Assembly (NCBI GenBank): GCA_964422205.1
Contig: CAYRAI010000001.1
Span: forward strand, 62,001 to 126,000
From: CAZNYN01 sp964422205
GTDB lineage: Bacteria > Synergistota > Synergistia > Synergistales > Synergistaceae
Length of the DNA: 64,000 nt
Reading direction: 5' to 3'
Part shown: one piece after another, positions 16,115-24,586 of the stretch
Layout: each line of letters starts with the position of its first letter
Numbering within the stretch: the stretch's first letter is position 1
The notes under the pieces: model-generated
Databases searched by the model: none
Told to the model about the DNA's origin: nothing
What the model saw: the letters and a program-made list of their open reading frames with translations, nothing else
Translations under genes and position numbers: made by a program

Positions 16115-17551
16115 GTGAAAGTTTCAAAATCTGCTGTTCTTATTGTCGTATTCGCATTTGTGGCCCTTATCGCAGGAGTAGGATTGAAATTTTATATGAC
16201 TTATCACTCCGGCTCATCAGGCATATTCAAGGAAATTGAAAAAAACACCAGTCCCGACAGCAAAGAGTATGAGGCGCTGAAAGAACAGGGTAAATTCAAT
16301 GTACTGATAATGGGTGAGGACAATGTTGAAGGCTCCCGCCGTTCTGATACGATTTTATTTGCCGCCATAAATATCAGGGACAGAAATATAAGAATACTTT
16401 CGCTCCCGAGAGATACAAGAGTGCAAATACCAAACCACGGAACTCAAAAGCTGAACCATGCTTTTGCGTACGGTGGACAGGAATTGATGATAGAAACAGT
16501 CGAAAGATATTTAGGAGAGCCTATACTATACTATGTCGTTGTAGATTACGATAGTTTTCCTGCTCTAATAGACATAATGGGCGGAGTAGAAATAGACGTA
16601 AAAAAGAAAATGCGCTATGTTGACAGAGCAGGCAAGCTTGATATCAACATACAGCCAGGACTTCAGACTATGGACGGAAAGACAGCCCTGCACTTTGTCA
16701 GATTCCGTAAAGATGCTCTTGGAGACATAGGACGTGTTCAGAGACAACAGCAATTTGTAAAAGCATTGATAAAAAAAGCCTATGATCCTAGTGCAATCAT
16801 TAAGATACCAGAACTTATAGGGCAAATGGCAAAGCTTTTTAAGACCGACATGACCCCGACTCTGGCTATTCAGCTTGGCGGATTTGTAAGCAACGAAATA
16901 GGAAGAGACAGGATTTTCTTCTCTACACTGCATGGACAGGCGCAGACAATAGACAGACTGAGTTACTGGATAGGAGATGTGGATACTACAAAAACATTTC
17001 TTGATACATCTTTAGATATCCTTATCTCCGGAGACATTGACGCTAAGAGAACATCAAAAAATAATTTTGCAGGACTTTCTCTCTCATATACCAATGCCCT
17101 TGACGAAAATCCATCCGCGGCAAAGTCAAAAGATACCTCGGCTGACAATAAAGAAACACGGGAACCTGGCAAGGCGCAGAAACATGAGATGACAAAGGAA
17201 GATATAACAAAAATTGTAAAATCAATACCTGATTCCATAGCCGTCTTGAACGGAACAGGAAAAAGCGGAGTAGGGCAGGAGGTGGCCGTACGCCTTCAGA
17301 CACTGGGCATAGATGTCTTAGATACGGGCAACGCAAAACACTTTGACTACCAAATATCAAATGTTATATACCCGGTTAATGCTGAGGCAAAGTCTGTAGA
17401 GAGTGCTAAAATACTCGGCAATTTCCTTGAAGTTCCCAAAAATTTGGTACGCCCAAGTAAACAGGCATTTTATGCCTCTATAATACTAGGTCACGACTAC
17501 AAAAAAATTGTCAATCTCCTGGACAAATATATAGCAGCACAGAAGAACTGA
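16115..17551 (+). CDS. LytR-CpsA-Psr (LCP) family cell-envelope protein with LytR_C domain
   Basis: 478 residues from a GTG after GGGGGAG. An N-terminal membrane anchor (about 6-26) leads to an LCP domain (about 60-250) with SRRSDTILFAAI and LSLPRDTRVQI, which hold the conserved Arg/Asp residues that bind polyprenyl pyrophosphate. After a charged linker (about 315-365) a LytR_C domain begins with IAVLNGTGKSGVGQEVA. LCP enzymes transfer lipid-linked polymers to the wall, and in diderm bacteria their acceptor is less clear. It sits between nadD and rsfS. Confidence 0.9.
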   Translation: MKVSKSAVLIVVFAFVALIAGVGLKFYMTYHSGSSGIFKEIEKNTSPDSKEYEALKEQGKFNVLIMGEDNVEGSRRSDTILFAAINIRDRNIRILSLPRDTRVQIPNHGTQKLNHAFAYGGQELMIETVERYLGEPILYYVVVDYDSFPALIDIMGGVEIDVKKKMRYVDRAGKLDINIQPGLQTMDGKTALHFVRFRKDALGDIGRVQRQQQFVKALIKKAYDPSAIIKIPELIGQMAKLFKTDMTPTLAIQLGGFVSNEIGRDRIFFSTLHGQAQTIDRLSYWIGDVDTTKTFLDTSLDILISGDIDAKRTSKNNFAGLSLSYTNALDENPSAAKSKDTSADNKETREPGKAQKHEMTKEDITKIVKSIPDSIAVLNGTGKSGVGQEVAVRLQTLGIDVLDTGNAKHFDYQISNVIYPVNAEAKSVESAKILGNFLEVPKNLVRPSKQAFYASIILGHDYKKIVNLLDKYIAAQKN

Positions 17552-17573
17552 TAAAAAGGAGCGTTAGAAGATA

Positions 17574-17936
17574 ATGGAAAATAATAAAGAATTTTACGAA
17601 CAATATAAACCCCTCGTGGACGCACTGCTTGATAAACATGCAATAGAAGTGACAGTTCACAATCTTAGCGAAGTCTCGACATTTACGGAGGCATTTATTG
17701 TAGCGATAGCCAGGTCTGACATACACGCCAGAACACTAAAAGAGACTGCGGGCGATATGCTTGACGAGATGAACCTGCCTCACAAAGTCGAAGGTGAGGA
17801 CAGCTCAAAGTGGTGTCTCATGGACGCAGGGCACATCATAGTAAACATTCTGAGCAAAGACGGAAACGACTATTACCGCCTTGACTCACTATGGGGAGAT
17901 GCTCCGGCGGCTAAATTTAAAGATATAGACGAATAG
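17574..17936 (+). CDS. rsfS: Ribosomal silencing factor RsfS
   Basis: 120 residues, ATG 22 nt after the LCP gene. HNLSEVSTFTEAFIVAIARSDIHARTL and the DYYRLDSLWGDAP C-terminus are RsfS (DUF143) signatures. It binds L14 and blocks subunit joining in starvation. The length is typical. Confidence 0.94.
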   Translation: MENNKEFYEQYKPLVDALLDKHAIEVTVHNLSEVSTFTEAFIVAIARSDIHARTLKETAGDMLDEMNLPHKVEGEDSSKWCLMDAGHIIVNILSKDGNDYYRLDSLWGDAPAAKFKDIDE

Positions 17937-17962
17937 CTTATTAACATTATAGGACAACTATT

Positions 17963-18325
17963 ATGAACTGTATTTTTTGCTCTCTAAGGGACTATGTACT
18001 TGAAAATGAATTTTTCTATGCTGTATTTGATAGGATGCCTGTTAATGAAGGACACATGCTTCTCATAGTAAAAAGACACGCAGAGACATACTTTGATCTC
18101 ACGCAAGATGAGCGCAGTGCATTGCTCTCTCTGCTTGACGAAGCAAAAAAACTAATCGACGACAAGTATCACCCCAACGGATATAACATCGGCATAAATT
18201 GCGGCGAGTGTTCCGGACAGAGCGTAATGCACATGCATCTGCATCTGATTCCTCGCTACAAAGGAGATACTAAGTCACCGCAGGGCGGAGTGCGAGGAGT
18301 TATTCCAGAAAAAATGATATATTAA
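17963..18325 (+). CDS. HIT-family nucleotide-binding protein
   Basis: 120 residues. The histidine triad HMHLHLI (H90, H92, H94) is the nucleotide hydrolase/transferase active site, and CIFC at 3-6 is typical of zinc-stabilised HINT-type members. Such proteins hydrolyse adenosine phosphoramidates or dinucleoside polyphosphates. The exact substrate cannot be read. It is the last gene of the plus-strand block and is followed by a bidirectional terminator. Confidence 0.92.
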   Translation: MNCIFCSLRDYVLENEFFYAVFDRMPVNEGHMLLIVKRHAETYFDLTQDERSALLSLLDEAKKLIDDKYHPNGYNIGINCGECSGQSVMHMHLHLIPRYKGDTKSPQGGVRGVIPEKMIY

Positions 18326-18330
18326 CAGAT

Positions 18331-18372
18331 AAAAATCCACGCGAGAAGCATATATGTCTCGGGTGGATTTTT
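18331..18372. terminator. Bidirectional terminator between the HIT gene and tpiA
   Basis: AAAAATCCAC (18331-18340) pairs with GTGGATTTTT (18363-18372), and GCGAGA/CTCG extends the stem inward. A-tract before and T-tract after let it end transcripts from both sides. Confidence 0.8.
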
Positions 18373-18387
18373 GTAAATATCTGATGT

Positions 18388-18465
18388 CCTATAATATATC
18401 TTATGTTATTCATGATTCTTGAATAACATAAGATCTTGTTATAGGAACATATATAGCTATATGTT
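18388..18465. repeat. Two stacked palindromes in the HIT/tpiA convergent gap
   Basis: CCTATAA (18388-18394) and CTTATGTTATTCA (18400-18412) pair with TGAATAACATAAG (18420-18432) and TTATAGG (18439-18445), giving a 13-bp perfect inner stem with a 7-nt loop and a 7-bp outer stem. A second hairpin AACATATA/TATATGTT with loop TAGC follows at 18446-18465. No T-tract follows, so this is not a simple terminator. It may be a repeat-type element or an mRNA-end stabiliser; no second copy was noticed in the window. Confidence 0.7.
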
Positions 18466-18520
18466 ATCTGACTGAAAATATGTCTTATAATTTTTATAAC
18501 AATAAATTATACGGTAATAT

Positions 18521-19318
18521 CTATCGCTTTGCGGATACAGACAAGTTTAATATTTTGATAAAACTTTCCGCTTTCAGCGAGGCTCCGCCGATTAGCAGTC
18601 CATCAATATCCTTTCGGTTCATTATTTCATATGCATTCTCAGGTTTTACGCTGCCTCCATAAAGAATTATTATTTTCTCAGATACATCTTTGCCGTATTC
18701 CGAATTTATAAGTTTTCTTATATAAGAACATACATTCTGAGCATCGCTCGCATCTGCAGTCTTTCCGGTTCCTATGGCCCAAACGGGCTCGTAAGCGATT
18801 ATGATCTTCTCAGCGACTGTCTTTGGTGTCAAAGATTTCATACCCTCAGCTATCTGTTCAGCTATAACGTCGCTTGTCCTGCCTGATTCACGTTCCTCAA
18901 GCAGCTCTCCAATGCAGAATACTGATGTAAGACCGATTTCTGCCGCTGCACACAGCTTTTTATTGATAGCATTGTTGGTTTCGCCAAATATGTGACGCCT
19001 TTCACTATGTCCTATAATAACATGTGTACATCCTAACTCTTTCAGCATTTCGGCAGAAATTTCACCTGTGTAGGCACCGTCTTTTTCCCAGTGGATATTT
19101 TGTCCTCCTATGATAAGAGGAGTGTTATTCTTGGCTCTAATTGCGCTTTCAAGCGATATAGCGGGTGGGAACACGGCTGCTTCAGTTTTTCCATCCGCTA
19201 TATCTTTGGCTGTTTCCGGTTCATTTGCAATGCCTTCTATAATCTGTTTGACAAGGCCGTATGCTGCTGTCGGACCGTTGAACATTTTCCAATTTCCGGC
19301 AATAAATTTTCTGCGCAT
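18521..19318 (-). CDS. tpiA: Triosephosphate isomerase
   Basis: 265 residues. The ATG at 19318 follows GGAGGG, and an upstream in-frame start has no such site. AGNWKMF carries Asn and catalytic Lys (K11), IGHSERR the catalytic His, and AYEPVWAIGTG the catalytic Glu. It interconverts DHAP and glyceraldehyde 3-phosphate. It is the last gene of gap-pgk-tpiA, separated from pgk by an internal terminator. Confidence 0.97.
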   Translation of the reverse strand: MRRKFIAGNWKMFNGPTAAYGLVKQIIEGIANEPETAKDIADGKTEAAVFPPAISLESAIRAKNNTPLIIGGQNIHWEKDGAYTGEISAEMLKELGCTHVIIGHSERRHIFGETNNAINKKLCAAAEIGLTSVFCIGELLEERESGRTSDVIAEQIAEGMKSLTPKTVAEKIIIAYEPVWAIGTGKTADASDAQNVCSYIRKLINSEYGKDVSEKIIILYGGSVKPENAYEIMNRKDIDGLLIGGASLKAESFIKILNLSVSAKR

Positions 19319-19347
19319 AAAAATTCCCTCCAAAACCGGCAAAGATG

Positions 19348-19391
19348 TAAAAACAAGGGCAGATTATACGTCGGTATAATCCGCCCTTGTT
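19348..19391 (-). terminator. Intergenic terminator between pgk and tpiA
   Basis: Minus-strand stem AACAAGGGC and GATTATAC (19391-19374) pairing with GTATAATC and GCCCTTGTT (19369-19352), then TTTTT. It sits between pgk and tpiA, so tpiA is probably transcribed at a lower level than gap and pgk. Confidence 0.75.
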
Positions 19392-19402
19392 CCGCAATGA
19401 TC

Positions 19403-20590
19403 TTATATCACGTAAGGTTCGATTCCGGGCAGCATTTTGCCTTCAAAGAATTCAAGGCTTGCTCCCCCTCCTGTTGATACGTGCGAGACTTTATCTTCAA
19501 AACCGAACTTTGCAATGGCTGCAGCCGAGTCTCCCCCGCCTACAACTGTGAGGGCACCCTCTTTTGTCGCAGATGCCATGGCTGAGGCGACAGATATCGT
19601 TCCTTTTGAGAAGGCATCCATTTCAAAGACTCCCATGGGGCCATTCCACAGAACTGTTTTTGCTTCGTTTATTATATTGGAGAATTCCGCTGCTGTCTTG
19701 GGCCCTATGTCAAGTCCTTGTTTTCCTGACGGGATTGAGTCTGACGCAGTAATGACATATGGAGCGTCTGCTTTAAATTCGTCAGCCGCAGTTATGTCTG
19801 AAGGAAGTATTATTTTTACTCCGAGAGCCTCGGCTTTCTTGAGCATTTCCGCTGCGAAATCGAGTTTGTCTGTTTCGCAGAGAGAAGTTCCTATCTCAAA
19901 ACCTTTGGCTTTGAGGAATGTAAATGCCATGCCGCCGCCTATCAGTATTGTGTCTACTTTTGTCATCAAGTTTTCGACAACTGCGATTTTGTCAGAGACT
20001 TTTGCCCCACCGAGTATCAGCACAAAAGGTTTCTTGGGGTTGTCTCGTGCTGCGCTTAGCATTTCAATTTCACGCAGTATGAGCTTGCCGCAGAAGGAAG
20101 GAAGAATTTCCGCAACGGCACGAGTCGATGCATGAGCTCTGTGTGATGCACTGAAGGCATCCATTACGAATACGTCAAAACCGGCAGAAATTTTGCCTGC
20201 AAATTCTGCGTCGTTCTTTTCTTCTTCCGCATAGAATCTGACATTTTCCAGAAGAAGTATTTCATTGTCTTTCCAATCCTTAACGGCTGAGTCCACTGCA
20301 ACGCCAATACAGTCATGGACAAACTTGACATTCCAGCCTGTTATTTTGGCAAGTTCTTCTCCTACCGGCTCTAATGTGTATTTCAGATTCACCTGCCCCT
20401 TAGGTCTGCCTAAGTGAGATATAAGGGCAACTTTAGCTCCTGCGTCCAGAAGAGCTTGGATTGTCGGTATATGAGCTTTGATGCGAGTATCATCAGTAAC
20501 AGTTCCGTCGGCTGTTGGAACGTTGAAGTCAACACGCACCAGCACTTTTTTGCCGGCGACATCGGATGGTGAAAAGGTTTTAAGCCTCAT
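19403..20590 (-). CDS. pgk: Phosphoglycerate kinase
   Basis: 395 residues from an ATG at 20590, 2 nt after the gap stop, with AAGGGG upstream. RVDFNVPT near the N-terminus and ISHLGRPKG are substrate-site motifs; WNGPMGVFE and VVGGGDSAAA form the nucleotide site. It transfers phosphate from 1,3-bisphosphoglycerate to ADP. The open frame extends further upstream, but that part lies inside gap and is not translated as pgk. Confidence 0.97.
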   Translation of the reverse strand: MRLKTFSPSDVAGKKVLVRVDFNVPTADGTVTDDTRIKAHIPTIQALLDAGAKVALISHLGRPKGQVNLKYTLEPVGEELAKITGWNVKFVHDCIGVAVDSAVKDWKDNEILLLENVRFYAEEEKNDAEFAGKISAGFDVFVMDAFSASHRAHASTRAVAEILPSFCGKLILREIEMLSAARDNPKKPFVLILGGAKVSDKIAVVENLMTKVDTILIGGGMAFTFLKAKGFEIGTSLCETDKLDFAAEMLKKAEALGVKIILPSDITAADEFKADAPYVITASDSIPSGKQGLDIGPKTAAEFSNIINEAKTVLWNGPMGVFEMDAFSKGTISVASAMASATKEGALTVVGGGDSAAAIAKFGFEDKVSHVSTGGGASLEFFEGKMLPGIEPYVI

Positions 20591-20592
20591 TG

Positions 20593-21618
20593 CTAGAGCC
20601 CCTTGGAAAGCATGTAATCGGCCAAATCCACCATTCTGCAGCTGTAGCCCCACTCGTTGTCGTACCAAGCAAGAACCTTAACAAGGTTGTCACCTATCAC
20701 CATTGTGTTGTTAGGCGCAAAAATGGATGATCGGCTGTCGCCTACAAAATCCATTGAAACGAGGTCATCTGTCTCATATCCGAGGATTCCCTTAAGAGGG
20801 CCTTCCGAGTATTCTTTCATTGCCGCGTTCACGTCTGCCGCAGTAACATTTTTTGCCAGTTTGACTGTAAGGTCTACTACTGAGACTGTTGGTGTCGGCA
20901 CTCTGAGAGCAAATCCGTTAAGTTTTCCCTTAAGCTCTGGCATTACAAGAGCTATCGCCTTTGCCGCTCCCGTGCTGGTCGGTATTATTGAAAGAGCCGC
21001 GCCTCTTCCGCGTGACGGTGTTTTTTTATGAGAACGGTCCAGTATGACCTGGTCATTTGTATATGAGTGAATTGTGTTCATAAGACCTTCCACTATGCCA
21101 AATCTTTCGTTTAGGACTCTGCATACAGGGGCAAGGCAATTTGTTGTGCACGACGCATTTGATATAACATTGTGCTTTGCCGGGTCATATATGCCTTCGT
21201 TTACTCCCATTACTATTGTGGCATCAACTCCGTTCGCTGCGGCGGAGATAATAACTTTTTTCGCACCTGCGTCGATGTGGGCATTTGACGCGCCTTCTTT
21301 TGTGAGGTTGCCTGTGCATTCGATGACAAGGTCTATTCCGAGTTCTTTCCACGGAAGCTTTGAAGGATCTGGCTGAACTATTGTCTCTATCCTGTGACCG
21401 TTGATTATCATTGCATTTTCTTCCGTCTGAACATCACCGGGGAACCTGCGGTAGACCGAATCATACTTAAAAAGATACGCGAGCGAGTCGGCCGGAGTGC
21501 GGCTGTTGATAGCGACAATCTCAAACTCATGTTCTGCGTTGGGGTTCATAAACATTGAGCGCAGTGAAAGACGTCCTATACGTCCAAATCCGTTGATTGC
21601 AACTTTATACTTTGCCAT
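20593..21618 (-). CDS. gap: Glyceraldehyde-3-phosphate dehydrogenase
   Basis: 341 residues. INGFGRIGR is the Rossmann start, SNASCTTNCLAPV holds the catalytic Cys, and WYDNEWGYS closes the domain. The residue that is Asp in NAD-specific GapA (VNDLTD) is Ser here (INSRTP, S39), with Arg next to it. This change is typical of NADP-accepting enzymes such as GapB, so cofactor preference may be mixed or NADP. It heads gap-pgk-tpiA, behind GGAGG and below the debranching-enzyme terminator. Confidence 0.95.
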   Translation of the reverse strand: MAKYKVAINGFGRIGRLSLRSMFMNPNAEHEFEIVAINSRTPADSLAYLFKYDSVYRRFPGDVQTEENAMIINGHRIETIVQPDPSKLPWKELGIDLVIECTGNLTKEGASNAHIDAGAKKVIISAAANGVDATIVMGVNEGIYDPAKHNVISNASCTTNCLAPVCRVLNERFGIVEGLMNTIHSYTNDQVILDRSHKKTPSRGRGAALSIIPTSTGAAKAIALVMPELKGKLNGFALRVPTPTVSVVDLTVKLAKNVTAADVNAAMKEYSEGPLKGILGYETDDLVSMDFVGDSRSSIFAPNNTMVIGDNLVKVLAWYDNEWGYSCRMVDLADYMLSKGL

Positions 21619-21656
21619 AATTGGCGCCTCCTTGATTTTGTATTGCTTTATAAATC

Positions 21657-21691
21657 AAACATGCTGATAATTAAAATCTACCAGCATGTTT
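21657..21691 (-). terminator. Hairpin between the debranching-enzyme gene and gap
   Basis: AACATGCTG (21658-21666) pairs with CAGCATGTT (21682-21690). On the minus strand it is followed by TTTGATTT. It is placed to end the rapZ-yvcK-whiA-debranching transcript; the T-tract is short, so read-through into gap is possible. Confidence 0.6.
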
Positions 21692-21723
21692 AATATACTT
21701 TAATTTAGAAATTCAATGTGACT

Positions 21724-23694
21724 TTAGTCTTCTTGTAAATTTTCGTGCAGAACTCTGAGGAGTTCACCCAAAGATGTAGCACTTAGGACATCCCCATGAG
21801 GTCTGTATGGCATCATTCCGTCGAAAACTTCAGCTATGGCTCCGAGGCAGCCATGTCTTAAGTGGGAGTTGAACGGACGAATGAATACCAAGCCCAGGTC
21901 TTTCCTTGTAGGATTATAACGCAGATAGGCTGTTATAAACTGCCCAAGAAGCCATGTCCAAGCCATGCCGCGATAGCGTGCCTTTATTCTCTGGTCCGGT
22001 CTTCCCTCGGAACGCCCCTTAAACTTGTCGTGTCTTGGATCAAGGGTACGCAGACCGTAGGTGGTGTAAAGCTCATTCCAGCAGAGTCTGACAATTTTAA
22101 TCCCTAGCTCTGATGGCAGAGGTGAGTAAGGCAGAGATGCGGCAAGTATCTGATTAGGGCGTATGGATAAGTCGTGTTTTGATGTTTCAGGGTCTACGAA
22201 ATCATAAAGTCCGTTAATTTCATTGCTCCAGAATATTTCTACAAACGATTTTTCGCATTTATCCGCTGCTTCGGCAAATTTAGCTTCCGATGCACTGTCT
22301 CCGTAAACTCCGGCTAATTTCTGTGCCACTTTCAGAGCATTGTACCACAGAGCGTTGACTTCAACGAGATATCCTTTACGAGGCACAACAGTCTCCCCTC
22401 CAGCCACAGCGTACATCCAGTGGCGTTTCGGAGCTTCGTTGAGGAGGTTGAGAAGCATGTTCTCGCTGCATGATATATCAAGTTCGGCAACACCTGTCAT
22501 GTAACGCTCCGTTATTGATTTGACCGCATTCCATATAGACTCGTCTTTCTTTGAATCTTTAACGTGGGTAAGATATTTATCGGCCGCGTATACAAACCAA
22601 AGACCGTTATCAGCTCCTTCAAACACGGCCTCTGACTGGTCAGTCATGTATGACGGCATTACCCATGATGATTCTTCGGCCTTTGAAATCCAATATTTCA
22701 AAGCTCGCTCCGCTACATCCTCTCTACCTGTGGAGAGTGTAAGACCGGGAAGTGATATGAATGTTTCCCTTGATTTGTATTCTACGGACGGGTAGCCTGT
22801 GTATATCGGAGAAACAGGTGTTTCTCTGTCGTCAACAAGATGGTACGAAGCAAAGATCATATCCTGCTCGGCACTGCTGAGTGCAGGCAGGTTAGCATTT
22901 TCAAGTATATTTTCAAACCTCTCCGCAGCTTCTTTTTCCATTGCACGCAGTTCGTCAAAAGAATATGACTTAGGAGTATCGGAAAGTACGACGTATACGA
23001 CTTCGCCCTCTGTCATTTCGTTTGTTACAAAACCCGGAGACCAAAGGTGGTCAACGGAAGGAGAATCGGGTCTGTCATCCTGTTCGTAAATAATGTTCTC
23101 AAACCACAGTGGTTTTACAGACCATGTTCCCGATGTCGCGCTGCAGTAGCTCAGATGGTCTCTGCCCTTTACTCCGAGAGATGAGGAGTTCTGCTCCGCT
23201 ATTTCAAAGCCGTTCTTTTCAGACTCTGAGCAAACTTCGGAGTTGACTCTGTGAGCAAAGAGAGGACGTAAATCAAGCCTGACTTTTTCAGGAGCTGCAA
23301 GAAGTTCATATTTCAAAACGGTGCATGCCTTGCCCTGAGGCATGAATATTGACTTTTTAAGAAGTATGCTGTGAATTACAAATAACATGCTCGGAAATGG
23401 GTTGCCCTGGTATTCCTGGAGATAACGATAACCGTCAGGATAGACAAGATCCTTGTATCGGTTTGTTGAAAGCTGATATTTCTTGTTGTGGTCAAATACT
23501 GTTTCTTCAATCTTACTGACTAGAACAGAATGCTGAGCTGAACCTTCAGGACGAACAACTAGAAGACCGTGTTCTCTTCTTGTGTTGGCTCCAATTACCG
23601 TTGAAAAGCCATAGCTACCACGCCCGTTAGAAACTAGAAATTCTCTTCCTGCGCCCTTATCATAGGTGTTAACATCTGCTTTTCCCAAGTACAT
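21724..23694 (-). CDS. Glycogen debranching enzyme (amylo-alpha-1,6-glucosidase family)
   Basis: 656 residues from an ATG at 23694, about 9 nt after GGGGG; a second ATG three codons earlier abuts that site and is less likely. The N-terminal beta domain has SNGRGSYGFSTVIGANTRREHGLLV, the family hallmark. The C-terminal (alpha/alpha)6 glucosidase domain (about 270-650) includes FEGADNGLWFVYAADKY and RPNQILAASLP. Archaeal-type enzymes of this class trim alpha-1,6 branches from glycogen. The start lies inside the end of whiA (26-nt overlap), which implies translational coupling. Confidence 0.88.
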   Translation of the reverse strand: MYLGKADVNTYDKGAGREFLVSNGRGSYGFSTVIGANTRREHGLLVVRPEGSAQHSVLVSKIEETVFDHNKKYQLSTNRYKDLVYPDGYRYLQEYQGNPFPSMLFVIHSILLKKSIFMPQGKACTVLKYELLAAPEKVRLDLRPLFAHRVNSEVCSESEKNGFEIAEQNSSSLGVKGRDHLSYCSATSGTWSVKPLWFENIIYEQDDRPDSPSVDHLWSPGFVTNEMTEGEVVYVVLSDTPKSYSFDELRAMEKEAAERFENILENANLPALSSAEQDMIFASYHLVDDRETPVSPIYTGYPSVEYKSRETFISLPGLTLSTGREDVAERALKYWISKAEESSWVMPSYMTDQSEAVFEGADNGLWFVYAADKYLTHVKDSKKDESIWNAVKSITERYMTGVAELDISCSENMLLNLLNEAPKRHWMYAVAGGETVVPRKGYLVEVNALWYNALKVAQKLAGVYGDSASEAKFAEAADKCEKSFVEIFWSNEINGLYDFVDPETSKHDLSIRPNQILAASLPYSPLPSELGIKIVRLCWNELYTTYGLRTLDPRHDKFKGRSEGRPDQRIKARYRGMAWTWLLGQFITAYLRYNPTRKDLGLVFIRPFNSHLRHGCLGAIAEVFDGMMPYRPHGDVLSATSLGELLRVLHENLQED

Positions 23695-24586
23695 GGCCAC
23701 CATCCCCCTTCAAATGTCTGTGTAATAGATTGTCTAACTTACGCCACCTATATTCTACCGTACTTTTGCTAATTGGTCTCGGCAGACTTTGGCCTAATTC
23801 TTTTAAAGATATACTTGGACTGATTTTTCTGGCGAAGATTAAATCCTTCAGCGGCTCCGGCAACTCTTCGACTAACCCTAAATCTTCCAGCTGCTTTATC
23901 ATCTGCAGTTGGCTCTGCGCCGCATTCAAACTTTTGTTGATATTCGCGGCATCACAGTTGACTAGTTTGTTCGCATGGCTTCTCATAGAACGGTATATTG
24001 CCGTCTCTTCCAGAGCGAGAGCGCTTTGAACGAAGCCAAGCCTAGATAGAAATGTTACTATTTGCTGCTGATCTCTAAGCATCAACTCCTTGTTTTCAGT
24101 TTTTTTTCTTATTCCTAAAGAGAAGCCCGCTGACTTAAGTATGCTTTGAAGCCTTTCAACTGAGCCGTTAGCTGTAGGAGGGCGCATAACCAAGTGGTAG
24201 CCGGCTTTAGGAATATAAAGTGATCCGCAGCTCCCCCACAGTCCTCTTACCCAGTTCCAATTTCTGGTTCTTCTTCCGAATTTTGAGCTGTGCGATAAAA
24301 CTTTTTCGGCAATAGATATGTTGATAAAAAAAGATATCTTGCCTTTTTGCTGCAAGTGGTTCAGCCTTATCGCTTCAGCTTCATTAGCATCTGTCTGATA
24401 TTGCGATTCAGACCACAATTTCATCAATCTTCTTACAGTGAATAGCCTTGTGCTGTAAAAATTATAACAAGTTCCTTCGTTTTTATAAACCAGTCCGTCA
24501 ATAATACCAGCAATTTCATCCTCAACCGGATTTGTCGACGGAAAACTCGTCCATTCGTCCCAAAGTTTGTGATCTAGCTGTTCCAT
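23669..24586 (-). CDS. whiA: DNA-binding protein WhiA
   Basis: 305 residues. The N-terminal LAGLIDADG-like region includes GLWGSCGSLYIPKAGYHLVM, and the C-terminal helix-turn-helix includes SLKELGQSLPRPISKSTVEYRWRK. WhiA homologues control sporulation septation in Streptomyces and influence division and chromosome segregation in Bacillus. It follows yvcK in the conserved rapZ-yvcK-whiA order and overlaps it by 13 nt. Confidence 0.93.
   Translation of the reverse strand: MEQLDHKLWDEWTSFPSTNPVEDEIAGIIDGLVYKNEGTCYNFYSTRLFTVRRLMKLWSESQYQTDANEAEAIRLNHLQQKGKISFFINISIAEKVLSHSSKFGRRTRNWNWVRGLWGSCGSLYIPKAGYHLVMRPPTANGSVERLQSILKSAGFSLGIRKKTENKELMLRDQQQIVTFLSRLGFVQSALALEETAIYRSMRSHANKLVNCDAANINKSLNAAQSQLQMIKQLEDLGLVEELPEPLKDLIFARKISPSISLKELGQSLPRPISKSTVEYRWRKLDNLLHRHLKGDGGHVLGKSRC

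Noticed and set aside
19437..20135. Long antisense frame (232 codons) inside pgk
   Set aside because: Composition mirrors the opposite strand of pgk; no family signature.
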